Shown in pieces: positions 38,237-47,070 of a stretch of DNA of 64,000 nt (position 1 is the first letter of the stretch; each line of letters begins with the position of its first letter). The translations under genes were made by a program, and so were the position numbers. Source of the DNA: Pluralibacter gergoviae ATCC 33028 = NBRC 105706. GTDB lineage: Bacteria; Pseudomonadota; Gammaproteobacteria; Enterobacterales; Enterobacteriaceae. The notes beneath the pieces are model-generated. The model was not told the origin of the DNA, ran no database searches, and saw only the letters and a list, made by a program, of their open reading frames with translations. Where the stretch lies: contig NZ_BCZS01000003.1 in assembly GCF_001598855.1 (NCBI RefSeq), positions 186,001 to 250,000 on the forward strand. The letters run 5' to 3'.

Positions 38237-39946
38237 TTAAATCGACGTCCGCCGGTAGTTACGGTACTCCGGCTCCCAGAAATTATCATTAATTGCCTGG
38301 GTCAGGGCATCCGCCGAGGTGTTTACCGCCACGCCCTGCTGTTGGGCCATTTTGCCCACCGCGAAGGCGATAGCGCGGGACACGGTGTGGATATCCTTCA
38401 GTTCGGGCAGCACCAGGCCCTCGCCGTTATTCACCAGCGGCGAGTGCTTGGCCAGGGTTTCGCTGGCGGACATCAGCATCTCGTCGGTGATGCGGGTGGC
38501 GCCGGAGGCGATAACGCCGAGGCCAATACCGGGGAAGATATAGGAGTTGTTGCACTGGGCGATAGGGTAGGTTTTATCCTTCCACACGACCGGATCGAAC
38601 GGACTGCCGGTGGCGACCAGGGCGTTGCCGTCGGTCCAGCTGATGATGTCCTGCGGCGTGGCCTCAACGCGCGAGGTCGGGTTAGAGAGCGGCATGACGA
38701 TCGGGCGCGGACAGTGCTTGTGCATCTCGCGGATGATCTCTTCGGTAAACAGCCCGCTCTGGCCGGAGACGCCGATCAGGATATCCGGCTTCACGTTGCG
38801 TACCACGTCCAGCAGGGAGAGCACCTCTTCCTGGGTATCCCACTGGGCCAGCAGGCCGTCGCGCTTCTGGGTCAGCTTCGTCTGGAAGGAGAGCAGGTTC
38901 GGCATCTGATCGGTGAGCAGGCCGAAGCGGTCCACCATGAAGATGCGCGAGCGGGCCAGCTCCTCGCTGAGGCCTTCCCGCTGGGTCTGGGCAATAATCT
39001 GCTCGGCGATACCGCAGCCGGCGGAGCCGGCGCCGAGGAAGACGATTTTCTGCTCGCTGAGCTGGCTGCCCGCCGCGCGGCTGGCGGCAATCAGCGTGCC
39101 GACGGTCACCGCCGCCGTGCCCTGAATGTCGTCATTAAAGGAGCAGATCTCATTGCGGTAGCGGGTCAGCAGCGGCATGGCGTTCTTCTGGGCGAAGTCT
39201 TCGAACTGCAGCAGCACGTTCGGCCAGCGCGACTTAACGGCCTGAATAAAGTCATCGACAAACTGGTAGTACTCGTCGTCGGTAATGCGCGGATGGCGCG
39301 CGCCCATGTACAGCGGATCGTTGAGCAACTGCTGGTTGTTGGTGCCGACGTCAAGCACCACCGGCAGAGTATAGGCCGGGCTGATGCCGCCGCAGGCGGT
39401 GTACAGCGACAGCTTGCCGATGGGAATGCCCATACCGCCGATGCCCTGGTCGCCGAGACCGAGAATGCGCTCGCCGTCGGTGACTACGATCACTTTAATA
39501 TTGTGGTTCGGCACGTTTTGCAGAATGTCGTCGATGTTTTCCCGGTTCTCCCAGGAGATGAACACCCCGCGCGCGCGGCGGTAGATCTCCGAGAAGCGCT
39601 CGCAGGCGGCGCCGACCGTCGGGGTATAGATGACCGGCATCATTTCATCGAGGTGGTTTTCAACCAGCCGGTAGAAAAGGGTTTCGTTGGTGTCCTGGAT
39701 GTTGCGCAGGTAGATATGCTTATCGATTTCGGTTTTGAAGCCCTGGTACTGGATCCAGGCGCGCTCAGCCTGCTCTTCGATGGTTTCCACCACTTCCGGG
39801 AGGAGGCCGAGCAGGTTGAAGCTGCGGCGCTCTTCTATGCTGAAGGCGCTGCCTTTGTTCAGCAGGGGGAATTCAAGCAGGACCGGGCCCGCATAGGGAA
39901 TATAAAGCGAACGATTTTTTTTAAGATTGGGAAATATCACACTCAC
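38237..39946 (-). CDS. maeA: NAD-dependent malic enzyme MaeA
   Basis: A 569-residue malic enzyme. The sequence matches E. coli MaeA (SfcA) over long blocks, for example [28 protein letters not shown] and [17 protein letters not shown]. The NAD-binding motif is [13 protein letters not shown], and the C-terminus RNYRRTSI is the same type. It oxidatively decarboxylates malate to pyruvate. The N-terminus ([11 protein letters not shown]) differs from E. coli, so the start is somewhat less sure than the rest. Confidence 0.95.
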   Translation of the reverse strand: MSVIFPNLKKNRSLYIPYAGPVLLEFPLLNKGSAFSIEERRSFNLLGLLPEVVETIEEQAERAWIQYQGFKTEIDKHIYLRNIQDTNETLFYRLVENHLDEMMPVIYTPTVGAACERFSEIYRRARGVFISWENRENIDDILQNVPNHNIKVIVVTDGERILGLGDQGIGGMGIPIGKLSLYTACGGISPAYTLPVVLDVGTNNQQLLNDPLYMGARHPRITDDEYYQFVDDFIQAVKSRWPNVLLQFEDFAQKNAMPLLTRYRNEICSFNDDIQGTAAVTVGTLIAASRAAGSQLSEQKIVFLGAGSAGCGIAEQIIAQTQREGLSEELARSRIFMVDRFGLLTDQMPNLLSFQTKLTQKRDGLLAQWDTQEEVLSLLDVVRNVKPDILIGVSGQSGLFTEEIIREMHKHCPRPIVMPLSNPTSRVEATPQDIISWTDGNALVATGSPFDPVVWKDKTYPIAQCNNSYIFPGIGLGVIASGATRITDEMLMSASETLAKHSPLVNNGEGLVLPELKDIHTVSRAIAFAVGKMAQQQGVAVNTSADALTQAINDNFWEPEYRNYRRTSI

Positions 39947-40063
39947 TCCTTTGTCATCACTCCAGGCCCGGACATCGGTAGCGAGAGGGTCTGGCAGGTA
40001 CTGCGGCGCGACAAATTATAAAGCAAGTGTTAATGAAAAGGGTGAAATCTGGTGTTGTGAAAC

Positions 40064-40099
40064 TAAAAAAAGCACCCCCTTTACTTGAAAGGTGGTGCT
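40064..40099 (-). terminator. Rho-independent terminator of sra
   Basis: On the minus strand AGCACCACCTTT pairs with AAAGGGGGTGCT (one mismatch) and is followed by TTTTTTT; it begins 24 bp after the sra stop codon. Confidence 0.85.
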
Positions 40100-40123
40100 G
40101 TTCTGTATTAAAGGCGAGTGAGG

Positions 40124-40255
40124 TTAGCCGCGACGCTTGCGGCCGGTGGCGTGTGATACCAGGCTTTCGCTGCCGCCTTCGACAAGAACTTTTTTCTGGT
40201 TAGAGAGCTTATAATTCAGGCCAAGAAGGTGGCGTGCCTGACGGTTCGATTTCAT
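40124..40255 (-). CDS. sra: Stationary-phase 30S ribosome-associated protein Sra (S22)
   Basis: A 43-residue basic protein starting [20 protein letters not shown], nearly the E. coli Sra (RpsV) sequence. Start ATG is preceded by AGGAG. It binds the 30S subunit in stationary phase. A longer frame up to 40366 is not homologous. In E. coli it lies between maeA and bdm/osmC; here maeA and osmC are neighbours but no bdm is seen. Confidence 0.93.
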   Translation of the reverse strand: MKSNRQARHLLGLNYKLSNQKKVLVEGGSESLVSHATGRKRRG

Positions 40256-40423
40256 GTTGACTCCTTTGATCCTGTTGCGAGTTTCAAGGTCGGTTGAAAT
40301 ATAACCCATAGCGTGCAGGATGAATCCTGCGCCATTTATCATTCGCCAGTAGCGGCAAAATAGCAAGCGCCGGGGGAGGCATTAAGGAATAATCCAGGAA
40401 TCATGGCGCTGTGCTACGGTGAT

Positions 40424-40430
40424 CTATACT
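40424..40430 (+). promoter_or_regulatory. osmC promoter -10 element (RpoS type)
   Basis: CTATACT 31 bases before the osmC ATG matches the extended RpoS-preferred -10. E. coli osmC is known to be RpoS-dependent; no strong -35 is seen here, which agrees with that. Confidence 0.55.
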
Positions 40431-40461
40431 TAAGCACTCAATCGTCAACAAGGAGCAACAC

Positions 40462-40890
40462 ATGACTATTCATAAGAAAGGCCAGGCGCACTGGGAAGGG
40501 GATCTCAAGCACGGGAAAGGCACGGTCTCTACCGAAAGCGGCGCCCTCAGCCAGCAGCCCTACGGCTTCAACACCCGCTTTGAAGGGAAGCCCGGCACCA
40601 ACCCTGAAGAGCTTATCGGCGCCGCGCACGCCTCCTGCTTCTCGATGGCGCTGTCGCTGATGCTGAGCGACGGCGGCTATACCGCCACCTCTATCGACAC
40701 GGAAGCCACCGTGTCGCTGGATAAAAAAGACGGCGGCTTTGCCATTACCAAAGTGGCGCTGCAGAGCCGGATCTCCGTGCCGGATATCGATCCCGCCAAG
40801 TTTGATGAAATCATCAACAAAGCGAAGGCCGGCTGCCCGGTCTCTCAGGTGCTGAACGCTGAGATCACGCTTGATTACACGCTGAACTGA
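40462..40890 (+). CDS. osmC: Organic hydroperoxide peroxiredoxin OsmC
   Basis: A 142-residue OsmC/Ohr family peroxidase. The catalytic cysteines are Cys59 (HASCFSM) and Cys125 (KAGCPVS), at the E. coli positions. It reduces organic hydroperoxides in the cytoplasm and is induced by osmotic stress and stationary phase. The start follows AGGAG and the -10 element described separately. Confidence 0.96.
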   Translation: MTIHKKGQAHWEGDLKHGKGTVSTESGALSQQPYGFNTRFEGKPGTNPEELIGAAHASCFSMALSLMLSDGGYTATSIDTEATVSLDKKDGGFAITKVALQSRISVPDIDPAKFDEIINKAKAGCPVSQVLNAEITLDYTLN

Positions 40891-40907
40891 TTCTGCATTT
40901 ATCGCCA

Positions 40908-40941
40908 GACAGCGGCTCCGGATTCGGGGCCGCTGTCGTTT
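40908..40941 (+). terminator. Rho-independent terminator of osmC
   Basis: GACAGCGGC pairs with GCCGCTGTC and is followed by GTTTTG, 18 bp after the osmC stop. Confidence 0.8.
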
Positions 40942-41016
40942 TGTCCGGAAACGGGCAGGCTTTTTCACCGTTTTTTCCGTACAATCCTTCGCCATCCTTC
41001 ACGGAGCAGGGACGTT

Positions 41017-41949
41017 ATGGAAAACGACAGCGACGACATCAGGCGAAGCCCCACCCCTCACGATTCGACCTTCAAACAGTTTTTGACCCATCCCGACACG
41101 GCGCGCGACTTTATGCAGCTGCACCTGCCAGCGGATCTGCAGGCGCTTTGCGATTTCAGTACGCTGAAGCTTGAATCAGGCAGTTTTATTGAAGACAACC
41201 TGCGGCCCTACTTTAGCGATGTGCTCTACAGTCTGAAGACCGTTAATCATGATGATGGTTATATCCATGTGCTTATTGAGCATCAATCCACGCCGGACAG
41301 ACATATGGCTTTCAGGCTGTTGCGCTACGCCGTTGCGGCGATGCAGCGCCACCTTGAAGCCGGACACAGCAGGCTGCCGCTGGTGATACCGGTGCTGTTT
41401 TATGCCGGCCGGCGTACGCCTTATCCCTGGTCCACCCGCTGGCTGGATGATTTCCACCGGCCCGAAATCGCGGAACGGCTTTACCGGGGGGCGTTTCCGC
41501 TGGTAGACGTCACGATTATTCCTGACGATGAAATTATGGAGCACCGCAGCATGGCGGCGCTGACGCTGCTGCAAAAGCACATTCATCGCCGCAATCTGGC
41601 CGAACTGACGGACCGGCTGGTTACTCTGCTGTGCAGCGAATACATGACGGGACAGCAGCTTGCGTCGTTGATAAACTATGTTATACAAGCGGGAGATACG
41701 CCTGATGCCGAGGGCTTTGTCCACCAGCTGGCGCGGCGCGTACCGCAACATGAGGATGCACTGATGACGATCGCACAACAGTTAGAACAGAAAGGTGTTG
41801 AGAAGGGCATTCAGCAGGGGATCCCCCTTGGCGAGCGCCGCGGCAAACTAGAGCTGGCGCGCGCTTTACTGCAAAAGGGCGTCGATCTGAATTTAATTGC
41901 TGAAACCGCAGGTCTTACGCCCGACGAGCTGGCGCAAATCAGCCGATAA
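41017..41949 (+). CDS. Rpn family recombination-promoting nuclease / putative transposase
   Basis: A 310-residue protein of the Rpn (YhgA-like, PDDEXK) family. It begins with the usual HDSTFKQFLTHPDTARDFM segment. The nuclease core is visible as Asp68 (FSDVLYS) and Glu88-x-Gln90 (LIEHQS). The C-terminal part (about 250-310) has a variable helical tail containing GIQQGIPLGERRGKLE and a helix-turn-helix-like end. Rpn proteins make DNA breaks and raise RecA-independent recombination; recent work also links some to phage defence and to self-inhibition by a C-terminal short form. The gene is alone, between osmC and the cupin gene, without terminal repeats. Confidence 0.85.
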   Translation: MENDSDDIRRSPTPHDSTFKQFLTHPDTARDFMQLHLPADLQALCDFSTLKLESGSFIEDNLRPYFSDVLYSLKTVNHDDGYIHVLIEHQSTPDRHMAFRLLRYAVAAMQRHLEAGHSRLPLVIPVLFYAGRRTPYPWSTRWLDDFHRPEIAERLYRGAFPLVDVTIIPDDEIMEHRSMAALTLLQKHIHRRNLAELTDRLVTLLCSEYMTGQQLASLINYVIQAGDTPDAEGFVHQLARRVPQHEDALMTIAQQLEQKGVEKGIQQGIPLGERRGKLELARALLQKGVDLNLIAETAGLTPDELAQISR

Positions 41950-41964
41950 GCGCCGCCAACTGCC

Positions 41965-42525
41965 TCATCCCGTACGCCGCCACAGCGCGGTAAGCGGGCC
42001 GCCGGCGCCGGTCACCGGATCGCTGTCGGGGAAAGGCGTTGTGCTGATGCGCCGCCGTGCGGCGGCATCCGGCGCCGCGCGATTGATGTCCGCATGCTCA
42101 CCCGGCGGGTAGGCGCCGACCACCGTGAAGTCGTCGCTATGGCTCAGGCAGCAGTGCCCGGTGCCGGTCGGCAGCACCACCACGTCTCCTTTTTCAAGCG
42201 TCACCGTGCGGCCGCCCGGCCCGCCGAGCATCACCTGCGCGCGACCCGCAAAGACGCCCAGCACCTCGTGTCCTTCGGTGTGGTAGTGGTGAAAATCATA
42301 AATGCCCCAGCGCCACTGCGGCGGCCAGCCGTTGCGGTTAAACCGCTGCTCCATGGTGCTAGCCAGATCCAGGCCGGCGTCGGGCCGGACTATCGCCTGC
42401 CGGTAGTGCAGCACCGGCAGGCGGGCGTTATTGGGCACCCAGTCGTGGGCGGTCAGCATAAAGTGTTCCGCCGCCGCGTCGGCGGCAGCAGGAAAAAGTC
42501 GGCGGTCAGGTGAGTGAGACGTCAT
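41965..42525 (-). CDS. Cupin domain protein (YjlB-like)
   Basis: A 186-residue cupin. The metal-binding motif is HYHTEGHEVLGVF near residues 80-92, and the second half has the GDVVVLPTGTGH box near 113-124. The family is annotated as cytoplasmic cupins of unknown function; a metal-dependent isomerase or dioxygenase role is possible. Start ATG is preceded by GGAGG. It is divergent from the SnoaL-like gene. Confidence 0.75.
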   Translation of the reverse strand: MTSHSPDRRLFPAAADAAAEHFMLTAHDWVPNNARLPVLHYRQAIVRPDAGLDLASTMEQRFNRNGWPPQWRWGIYDFHHYHTEGHEVLGVFAGRAQVMLGGPGGRTVTLEKGDVVVLPTGTGHCCLSHSDDFTVVGAYPPGEHADINRAAPDAAARRRISTTPFPDSDPVTGAGGPLTALWRRTG

Positions 42526-42631
42526 ACTTCAATCCTCCCGTAAAGTATTAACCCTGGACCATAGCGCCATTTATGGCTACCCGCGTCGGCAAAAGGCCGC
42601 TAATCTGCGGCTCAGAAAAAGGAGCAGCAAG

Positions 42632-43210
42632 ATGAACCGTACTGAAGACAAGGTCGCCATAGGCGAGTTGATTAACGGCTGGATCTATCGCGATACCGGC
42701 CAGTGGGACAAGCTGGCGGCGATCTTCGCCCCCGATGCCACCATTGAAGTGACCTGGTTTGAAGGCAAGGCCAGCGAGTTTATTGCCGCCTCGCGCAAGA
42801 TGGGCACATCGGCGATCTCCTCGAAGCACTTTATCGGCGCGCCGGTCATTACCTTCAGCGCCGACGGCGGCCGGGCGGTAACCGAGACCAACGCCATGAT
42901 TATCGCCATGAACGAGAGCATCCGCCTCGGGGCCACCGTTCACAACCGCTTCCTCGACAATCTGCAGAAGGTGAACGGCGAGTGGAAAATCTGCCAGCGC
43001 CAGGTGGTGTACGACTGCGGCTCTTTTGATTTTCCGGCGGGCATTGTCGATATCGATCAGCACGTGGTCGGCCAGTTTCCGCTGGCCTATGCGCCGCTGG
43101 GCTACCTGCTGCACAGCGGCGGCTACACGGTGCAGCGGCTGTTTGCTACCCGCAACAGCCCGCTGGAGGCCGACATTCGCCGCAGCAACGCGGCGTGGCT
43201 GGAGAGCTAA
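42632..43210 (+). CDS. SnoaL-like / NTF2-fold protein
   Basis: A 192-residue protein with an NTF2-like fold (SnoaL_4 type): the helix with DKVAIGELINGWIYRDTGQWDKLAAIF near residues 6-32, followed by beta strands with ATIEVTWFEG and VNGEWKICQRQV. Members are hydrolases, isomerases or small-molecule-binding proteins; no catalytic residue can be fixed. The ATG follows GGAG. Its stop overlaps the end of the convergent MFS gene by 4 bp. Confidence 0.65.
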   Translation: MNRTEDKVAIGELINGWIYRDTGQWDKLAAIFAPDATIEVTWFEGKASEFIAASRKMGTSAISSKHFIGAPVITFSADGGRAVTETNAMIIAMNESIRLGATVHNRFLDNLQKVNGEWKICQRQVVYDCGSFDFPAGIVDIDQHVVGQFPLAYAPLGYLLHSGGYTVQRLFATRNSPLEADIRRSNAAWLES

Positions 43211-44613
43211 GCGCGGCGGCGCAGGCGGCTGAGGCTGAACAATACCGCCAGCGCTGACGCCGCGACCGCGATCCACAGGCTCAGGCGCACCGCCTGCTCC
43301 TCCTGCGCGGGGGCAGTGGCGTGCGCCAGCAGCGCCAGCGCGATCCCGACAATCGCCGCCCCGAGGCACTGGCCGAAGGTCCGCACTACCGCCAGTACGC
43401 CCGAAGCGTAGCCGCTGTGCTCCCGCGCCACGTTACCCATCAGCTCCCGGTTGTTCGGACTCTGGAAGCAGCCAAAGCCCAGGCCGCACACCAGGCTGCG
43501 CAGGCCAATATCCCACACCCCGGCGTGCGCCGGCAGCGTCGCCAGCAGCATCAGGCCTGCGGCAAACAGGGCGAGTCCGGCGGTTGAGATCGCCGCCGCC
43601 GAATACCTGTCCGCCAGCCGACCGGCCTGCGGCGCCACCAGCATGATCCCCAGCGGCCAGGGCGTGAACAGCAGCGCGGCGCCGAAGGCGCTGTAGCCGT
43701 AGACGTTCTGGAACAGAAACGGCAGGGCGATAAAGGCAATCCCCTGGCCGATAAACGACGCCAGCGAGGTCAGCGCCGCCAGCGAAAAGCGCGCGGAGGT
43801 GAAGATAACCGGCGGCAGCAGCGGATCGCGGCGGCGGCGGATGTGGCGCACGAACAGCAGGCCGGAGACCAGCGCCGTCGCCCCCCACAGCCCGGCCTCC
43901 GTATCGACTCCGCCGCCGTGCGGCGAGGAGAAGCGGGTGGCGGCCATAATCAGTGAACCGAGCGCGAGGGCTGAGAGCAGCGCCCCCGGCCCGTCGAAGG
44001 CGACCGCGCGGGTTTGCGCCTGATTGGGGATGGCTTTAATCGCCAGCACCAGCGCCAGCGCGCCGGGGAGAATATTGATGGCAAACAGCCACTGCCATCC
44101 GAACGCCGACAGCAGGGTGCCGCCCAGCACCGGGGCGACGGCGGTGCTGGCGGCGATCAGCAGCGCATTGAGGCCGAGGATCCTGCCGAGCAGCCGGTTG
44201 GGGAAGATTGAGCGCAGAATGGCGGGCGAGATGCTCAGCGTCGCCGCGCCGCCGATGCCCTGCAGCACCCGCATGGCAATCAGCATTTCCGCCGACGAGG
44301 AAAGGGCGCAGCCCAGCGAGGCGAGGGTAAACAGGCTGAGGCCAAAGATAAATAGCGGCCGGAATCCGTAGCGGGTCGCCAGCGCCGAAAAGGCGATCAG
44401 CAGCATGGAGACGGCGAGCAGATAGCCGTTGGCAAACCAGACGGCGACGCCGGCGCTCACCTGCAGCGTATGGGCCATTTGCGGCAGGGCGATATTGATC
44501 ATCGCCCCGTCAAACACCGCCATCAGCGTTGAGCACATCACGGCGGCCATCGCCAGCGCCCGCCGGTGGCCCGGCAGACCCTCATCGCCCGGGCGGTCAG
44601 AGAAAAGCGTCAT
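43207..44613 (-). CDS. MFS transporter, DHA2 family
   Basis: A 468-residue protein with about 13-14 transmembrane helices. Motif A- and C-like stretches are present (ALATRYGFRPLFIFG; AAVSTAV-type ALLIAASTAVAPVLGG), and the GIGGAATLSISPAILRSIFP block is typical of EmrB/QacA pumps. It probably exports drugs or metabolites by proton antiport. ATG at 44613 has AGGAG upstream. It is divergent from a LysR-type gene 121 bp away that probably controls it. Confidence 0.82.
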   Translation of the reverse strand: MTLFSDRPGDEGLPGHRRALAMAAVMCSTLMAVFDGAMINIALPQMAHTLQVSAGVAVWFANGYLLAVSMLLIAFSALATRYGFRPLFIFGLSLFTLASLGCALSSSAEMLIAMRVLQGIGGAATLSISPAILRSIFPNRLLGRILGLNALLIAASTAVAPVLGGTLLSAFGWQWLFAINILPGALALVLAIKAIPNQAQTRAVAFDGPGALLSALALGSLIMAATRFSSPHGGGVDTEAGLWGATALVSGLLFVRHIRRRRDPLLPPVIFTSARFSLAALTSLASFIGQGIAFIALPFLFQNVYGYSAFGAALLFTPWPLGIMLVAPQAGRLADRYSAAAISTAGLALFAAGLMLLATLPAHAGVWDIGLRSLVCGLGFGCFQSPNNRELMGNVAREHSGYASGVLAVVRTFGQCLGAAIVGIALALLAHATAPAQEEQAVRLSLWIAVAASALAVLFSLSRLRRRA

Positions 44614-44734
44614 CACAACTCCTGGTACTGTTTTATTGGCTGCGGAAACTATAAGCTGACGGGAAACGCTGCGGAAGACGCCTCATCTGCATTTTATTGT
44701 TGCGCGTGACGCCACCTGTGAAGGGATTTGACGT

Positions 44735-45661
44735 ATGAAAGACGTTGACTTCAACCTGATTATTGCCCTCGACGCGCTGCTGACTGAAGCCAGCGTAGCG
44801 GGTGCGGCAAGGCGCCTGGGCCTGAGTACCTCGGCGATGAGCCGCACCCTGAGCCGCCTGCGGCAGGCAACCGGCGATGGCCTGCTGGTCAGGGCCGGGC
44901 GCAATATGGTGCTGACGCCCTATGCGGAGTCGGTGCGCGCGCGCGCCCGGGAGGCTGTTGGCCAGGTTGTCGACATCCTCACTCCCCCCGCGCCGCGGGT
45001 GGATTTGCAGATCTTAAAAAGAACCTTCACGCTGCGCGCCAATGAGGGCTTCGTTGAGGCGCTGGGCCCGGCGCTGATTGCCGATATTGCGGCGCGGGCG
45101 CCGCAGGTCTGCCTGCGCTTTGCCCCCAAGCCTGAGAAAAGCGGCCAGCCCCTGAGAGAAGGGCGGGCCGATCTGGAAATAGGCGTTCTGAGCAACATGG
45201 GACCGGAGATCCGCGTGCAGGCGCTATTTCGCGACCGCTTTGTCGGCGTCGTTCGCCGCGAGCACCCGCTGGCGACGCAGGATCCGATAACGCCTCAGGA
45301 CTACGTCGCCTGGGGGCACGTGACGGCCTCGCGGCGCGGCGTGCAGACCGGACCGGTGGACGAGGCGCTGGCAGAAATGGGGCTTCAGCGGCGGATAATC
45401 AGCGTGGTGCCGGGCTTTCCGGCCGCGCTGGCCGTTGCCGGGGCGACCGATCTTATTGCCCTGGCGCCGGCGTCGTTTCTGATAAACCCGCTGCTGGCGG
45501 CGCGCTTTCACCGCTTCGAACTGCCGGTCCGCACGCCGGTTATCACCATCTCCCAGATGTGGCACCCGCGCATGGAGAACGATCCCGGCCACCGCTGGCT
45601 GCGCCAGCGGGTGCTGACCGCCTGCGCGGAGGCGCTTGCCCGCGCGGCAGGCAGCGCCTGA
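44735..45661 (+). CDS. LysR-type transcriptional regulator
   Basis: A 308-residue LysR protein. The N-terminal winged HTH covers residues about 3-62 (NLIIALDALLTEASVAGAARRLGLSTSAMSRTLSRLR), followed by the PBP2 co-inducer domain. It resembles the LeuO/NodD-like branch with the short first helix. Its position, divergent from the DHA2 pump gene, suggests that it regulates the pump. A GCCCGC-GCA-GCGGGC-GTTT hairpin just after the stop may terminate it (45662-45679). Confidence 0.85.
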   Translation: MKDVDFNLIIALDALLTEASVAGAARRLGLSTSAMSRTLSRLRQATGDGLLVRAGRNMVLTPYAESVRARAREAVGQVVDILTPPAPRVDLQILKRTFTLRANEGFVEALGPALIADIAARAPQVCLRFAPKPEKSGQPLREGRADLEIGVLSNMGPEIRVQALFRDRFVGVVRREHPLATQDPITPQDYVAWGHVTASRRGVQTGPVDEALAEMGLQRRIISVVPGFPAALAVAGATDLIALAPASFLINPLLAARFHRFELPVRTPVITISQMWHPRMENDPGHRWLRQRVLTACAEALARAAGSA

Positions 45662-45771
45662 GCCCGCGCAGCGGGCGTTTGCACAATCACCGTGCGTCCT
45701 TTCCCGCCTTGAGTCCCGATGTTGTTGTAAATAAAAGTAAAATAATCCTGGCACAGTTACTGCTTAGCCCT

Positions 45772-45793
45772 TCACAGACGGTTATTTCTGTGA
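45772..45793 (+). promoter_or_regulatory. Inverted repeat before the OxlT-like gene
   Basis: TCACAG-N10-CTGTGA is a perfect 6-bp inverted repeat that ends 12 bases before the ATG. It could be an operator or leader hairpin. Half sites resemble CRP halves but in the wrong orientation for a CRP site. Confidence 0.35.
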
Positions 45794-45805
45794 CGGGAGT
45801 CAACA

Positions 45806-47068
45806 ATGAGCGTAATGAGAGAACCCTTAGTCAGGGTGAAGTACGGTAAATGGTCGCAGCTGTTTCTCGGCCTCGTCTGCATGGCCTCTATTTCCAGCCC
45901 CCAGTACGTCTGGACGCTGCTGGCAAAGCCGCTCACCGCGAAGCTCGGCGTTGGCCTGCCCGAGCTGCAGGTGACGTTTTCGCTGCTGATTATCCTCCAG
46001 ACCTTCTTTTCGCCCTTTCAGGGGCGACTGGTGGAGAAGTACGGACCGCGCCTGCTTATCTCTCTCGGTACGGTGATGGCCGGGCTGAGCTGGGTGCTGG
46101 CCGCCCGGGTCAACGGCCTGGCCGCGCTGTATCTGGTCTACGGCTGCCTCGGCGGTCTGGGTACCGGGATTGTCTACATTGGCGTGGTGGGGCTGATGGT
46201 GAAGTGGTTTCCGCACAACCGCGGCTTTGCCGCCGGCGCGGTGGCGGCGGGTTACGGCATGGGCGCGATTCTGACCACGTTCCCGATCGCCATTTCGCTG
46301 AGCAGCTACGGGCTGTCGCAGACGATGACGCTGTTTGGCGTGATTTTTGCCCTCGTCGGACTGCTGGCAAGCCAGGGGCTTAGCCTGCCGCCGGAGGCCG
46401 CGGCGCGGCAGGTTCCGCCGCGCGTGGCCCAGAGCCACCGCCAGTTCCGATCCTCTGAGATGCTGCGCCAGCCGCTGTTCTGGCTGATGTTTATGATGAT
46501 GGCGATGATGTCCACCTCCGGGCTGATGGTCACCTCGCAGATGGCGATTTTCGCCGAAGATTTTGGCATCAGTAACGCGGTGGTCTTCGGCATGGCGGCC
46601 CTGCCGCTGGCGCTGACCATTGACCGCTTCACCAATGGCCTGACGCGCCCGCTGTTTGGTTTTATCTCTGACCGCATCGGGCGGGAGAAGACCATGTTCA
46701 TCGCCTTCGCGCTGGAGGGCGTCGCCATGATGCTGTGGTTGGCCTGTCGCGAATCGCCGGTGCTGTTCGTCCTGCTGTCGGGGGTGGTCTTTTTCGGCTG
46801 GGGCGAGATTTTTTCGCTGTTTCCGTCGACGCTGACCGACACCTTCGGCAGCGAGCACGCCGCATCCAACTACGGCTGGCTGTACATCTCTCAGGGCGTC
46901 GGCTCCATTTTCGGCGGCCCGCTGGCGGCGCTGCTTTATCAGCACAGCCACAGCTGGACCGCCGTCTTTAGCAGCGCCATCACCCTCGATTTTCTCACCG
47001 CCGGGCTGGCGCTGCTGGTGCTCAAACCCTGGCGGGCGCGCTTCATCCGGCAGAATAACGCCCGCTGA
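45806..47068 (+). CDS. OxlT-like MFS carrier (oxalate/formate antiporter family)
   Basis: A 420-residue, 12-helix MFS protein of the OxlT/monocarboxylate branch. The signatures are the N-terminal SSPQYVWTLLAKPL and the GFAAGAVAAGYGMGAILT motif in helix 5. Related proteins exchange oxalate for formate, but many members carry other monocarboxylates. No frc/oxc (oxalyl-CoA) genes are in the window, so oxalate as substrate is only suggested by similarity. The start follows CGGGAG. Confidence 0.78.
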   Translation: MSVMREPLVRVKYGKWSQLFLGLVCMASISSPQYVWTLLAKPLTAKLGVGLPELQVTFSLLIILQTFFSPFQGRLVEKYGPRLLISLGTVMAGLSWVLAARVNGLAALYLVYGCLGGLGTGIVYIGVVGLMVKWFPHNRGFAAGAVAAGYGMGAILTTFPIAISLSSYGLSQTMTLFGVIFALVGLLASQGLSLPPEAAARQVPPRVAQSHRQFRSSEMLRQPLFWLMFMMMAMMSTSGLMVTSQMAIFAEDFGISNAVVFGMAALPLALTIDRFTNGLTRPLFGFISDRIGREKTMFIAFALEGVAMMLWLACRESPVLFVLLSGVVFFGWGEIFSLFPSTLTDTFGSEHAASNYGWLYISQGVGSIFGGPLAALLYQHSHSWTAVFSSAITLDFLTAGLALLVLKPWRARFIRQNNAR

Positions 47069-47070
47069 GG

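Noticed and set aside
38342-40021. 559-codon plus-strand frame opposite maeA
   Set aside because: Antisense to a strongly conserved malic enzyme gene; no domain visible.
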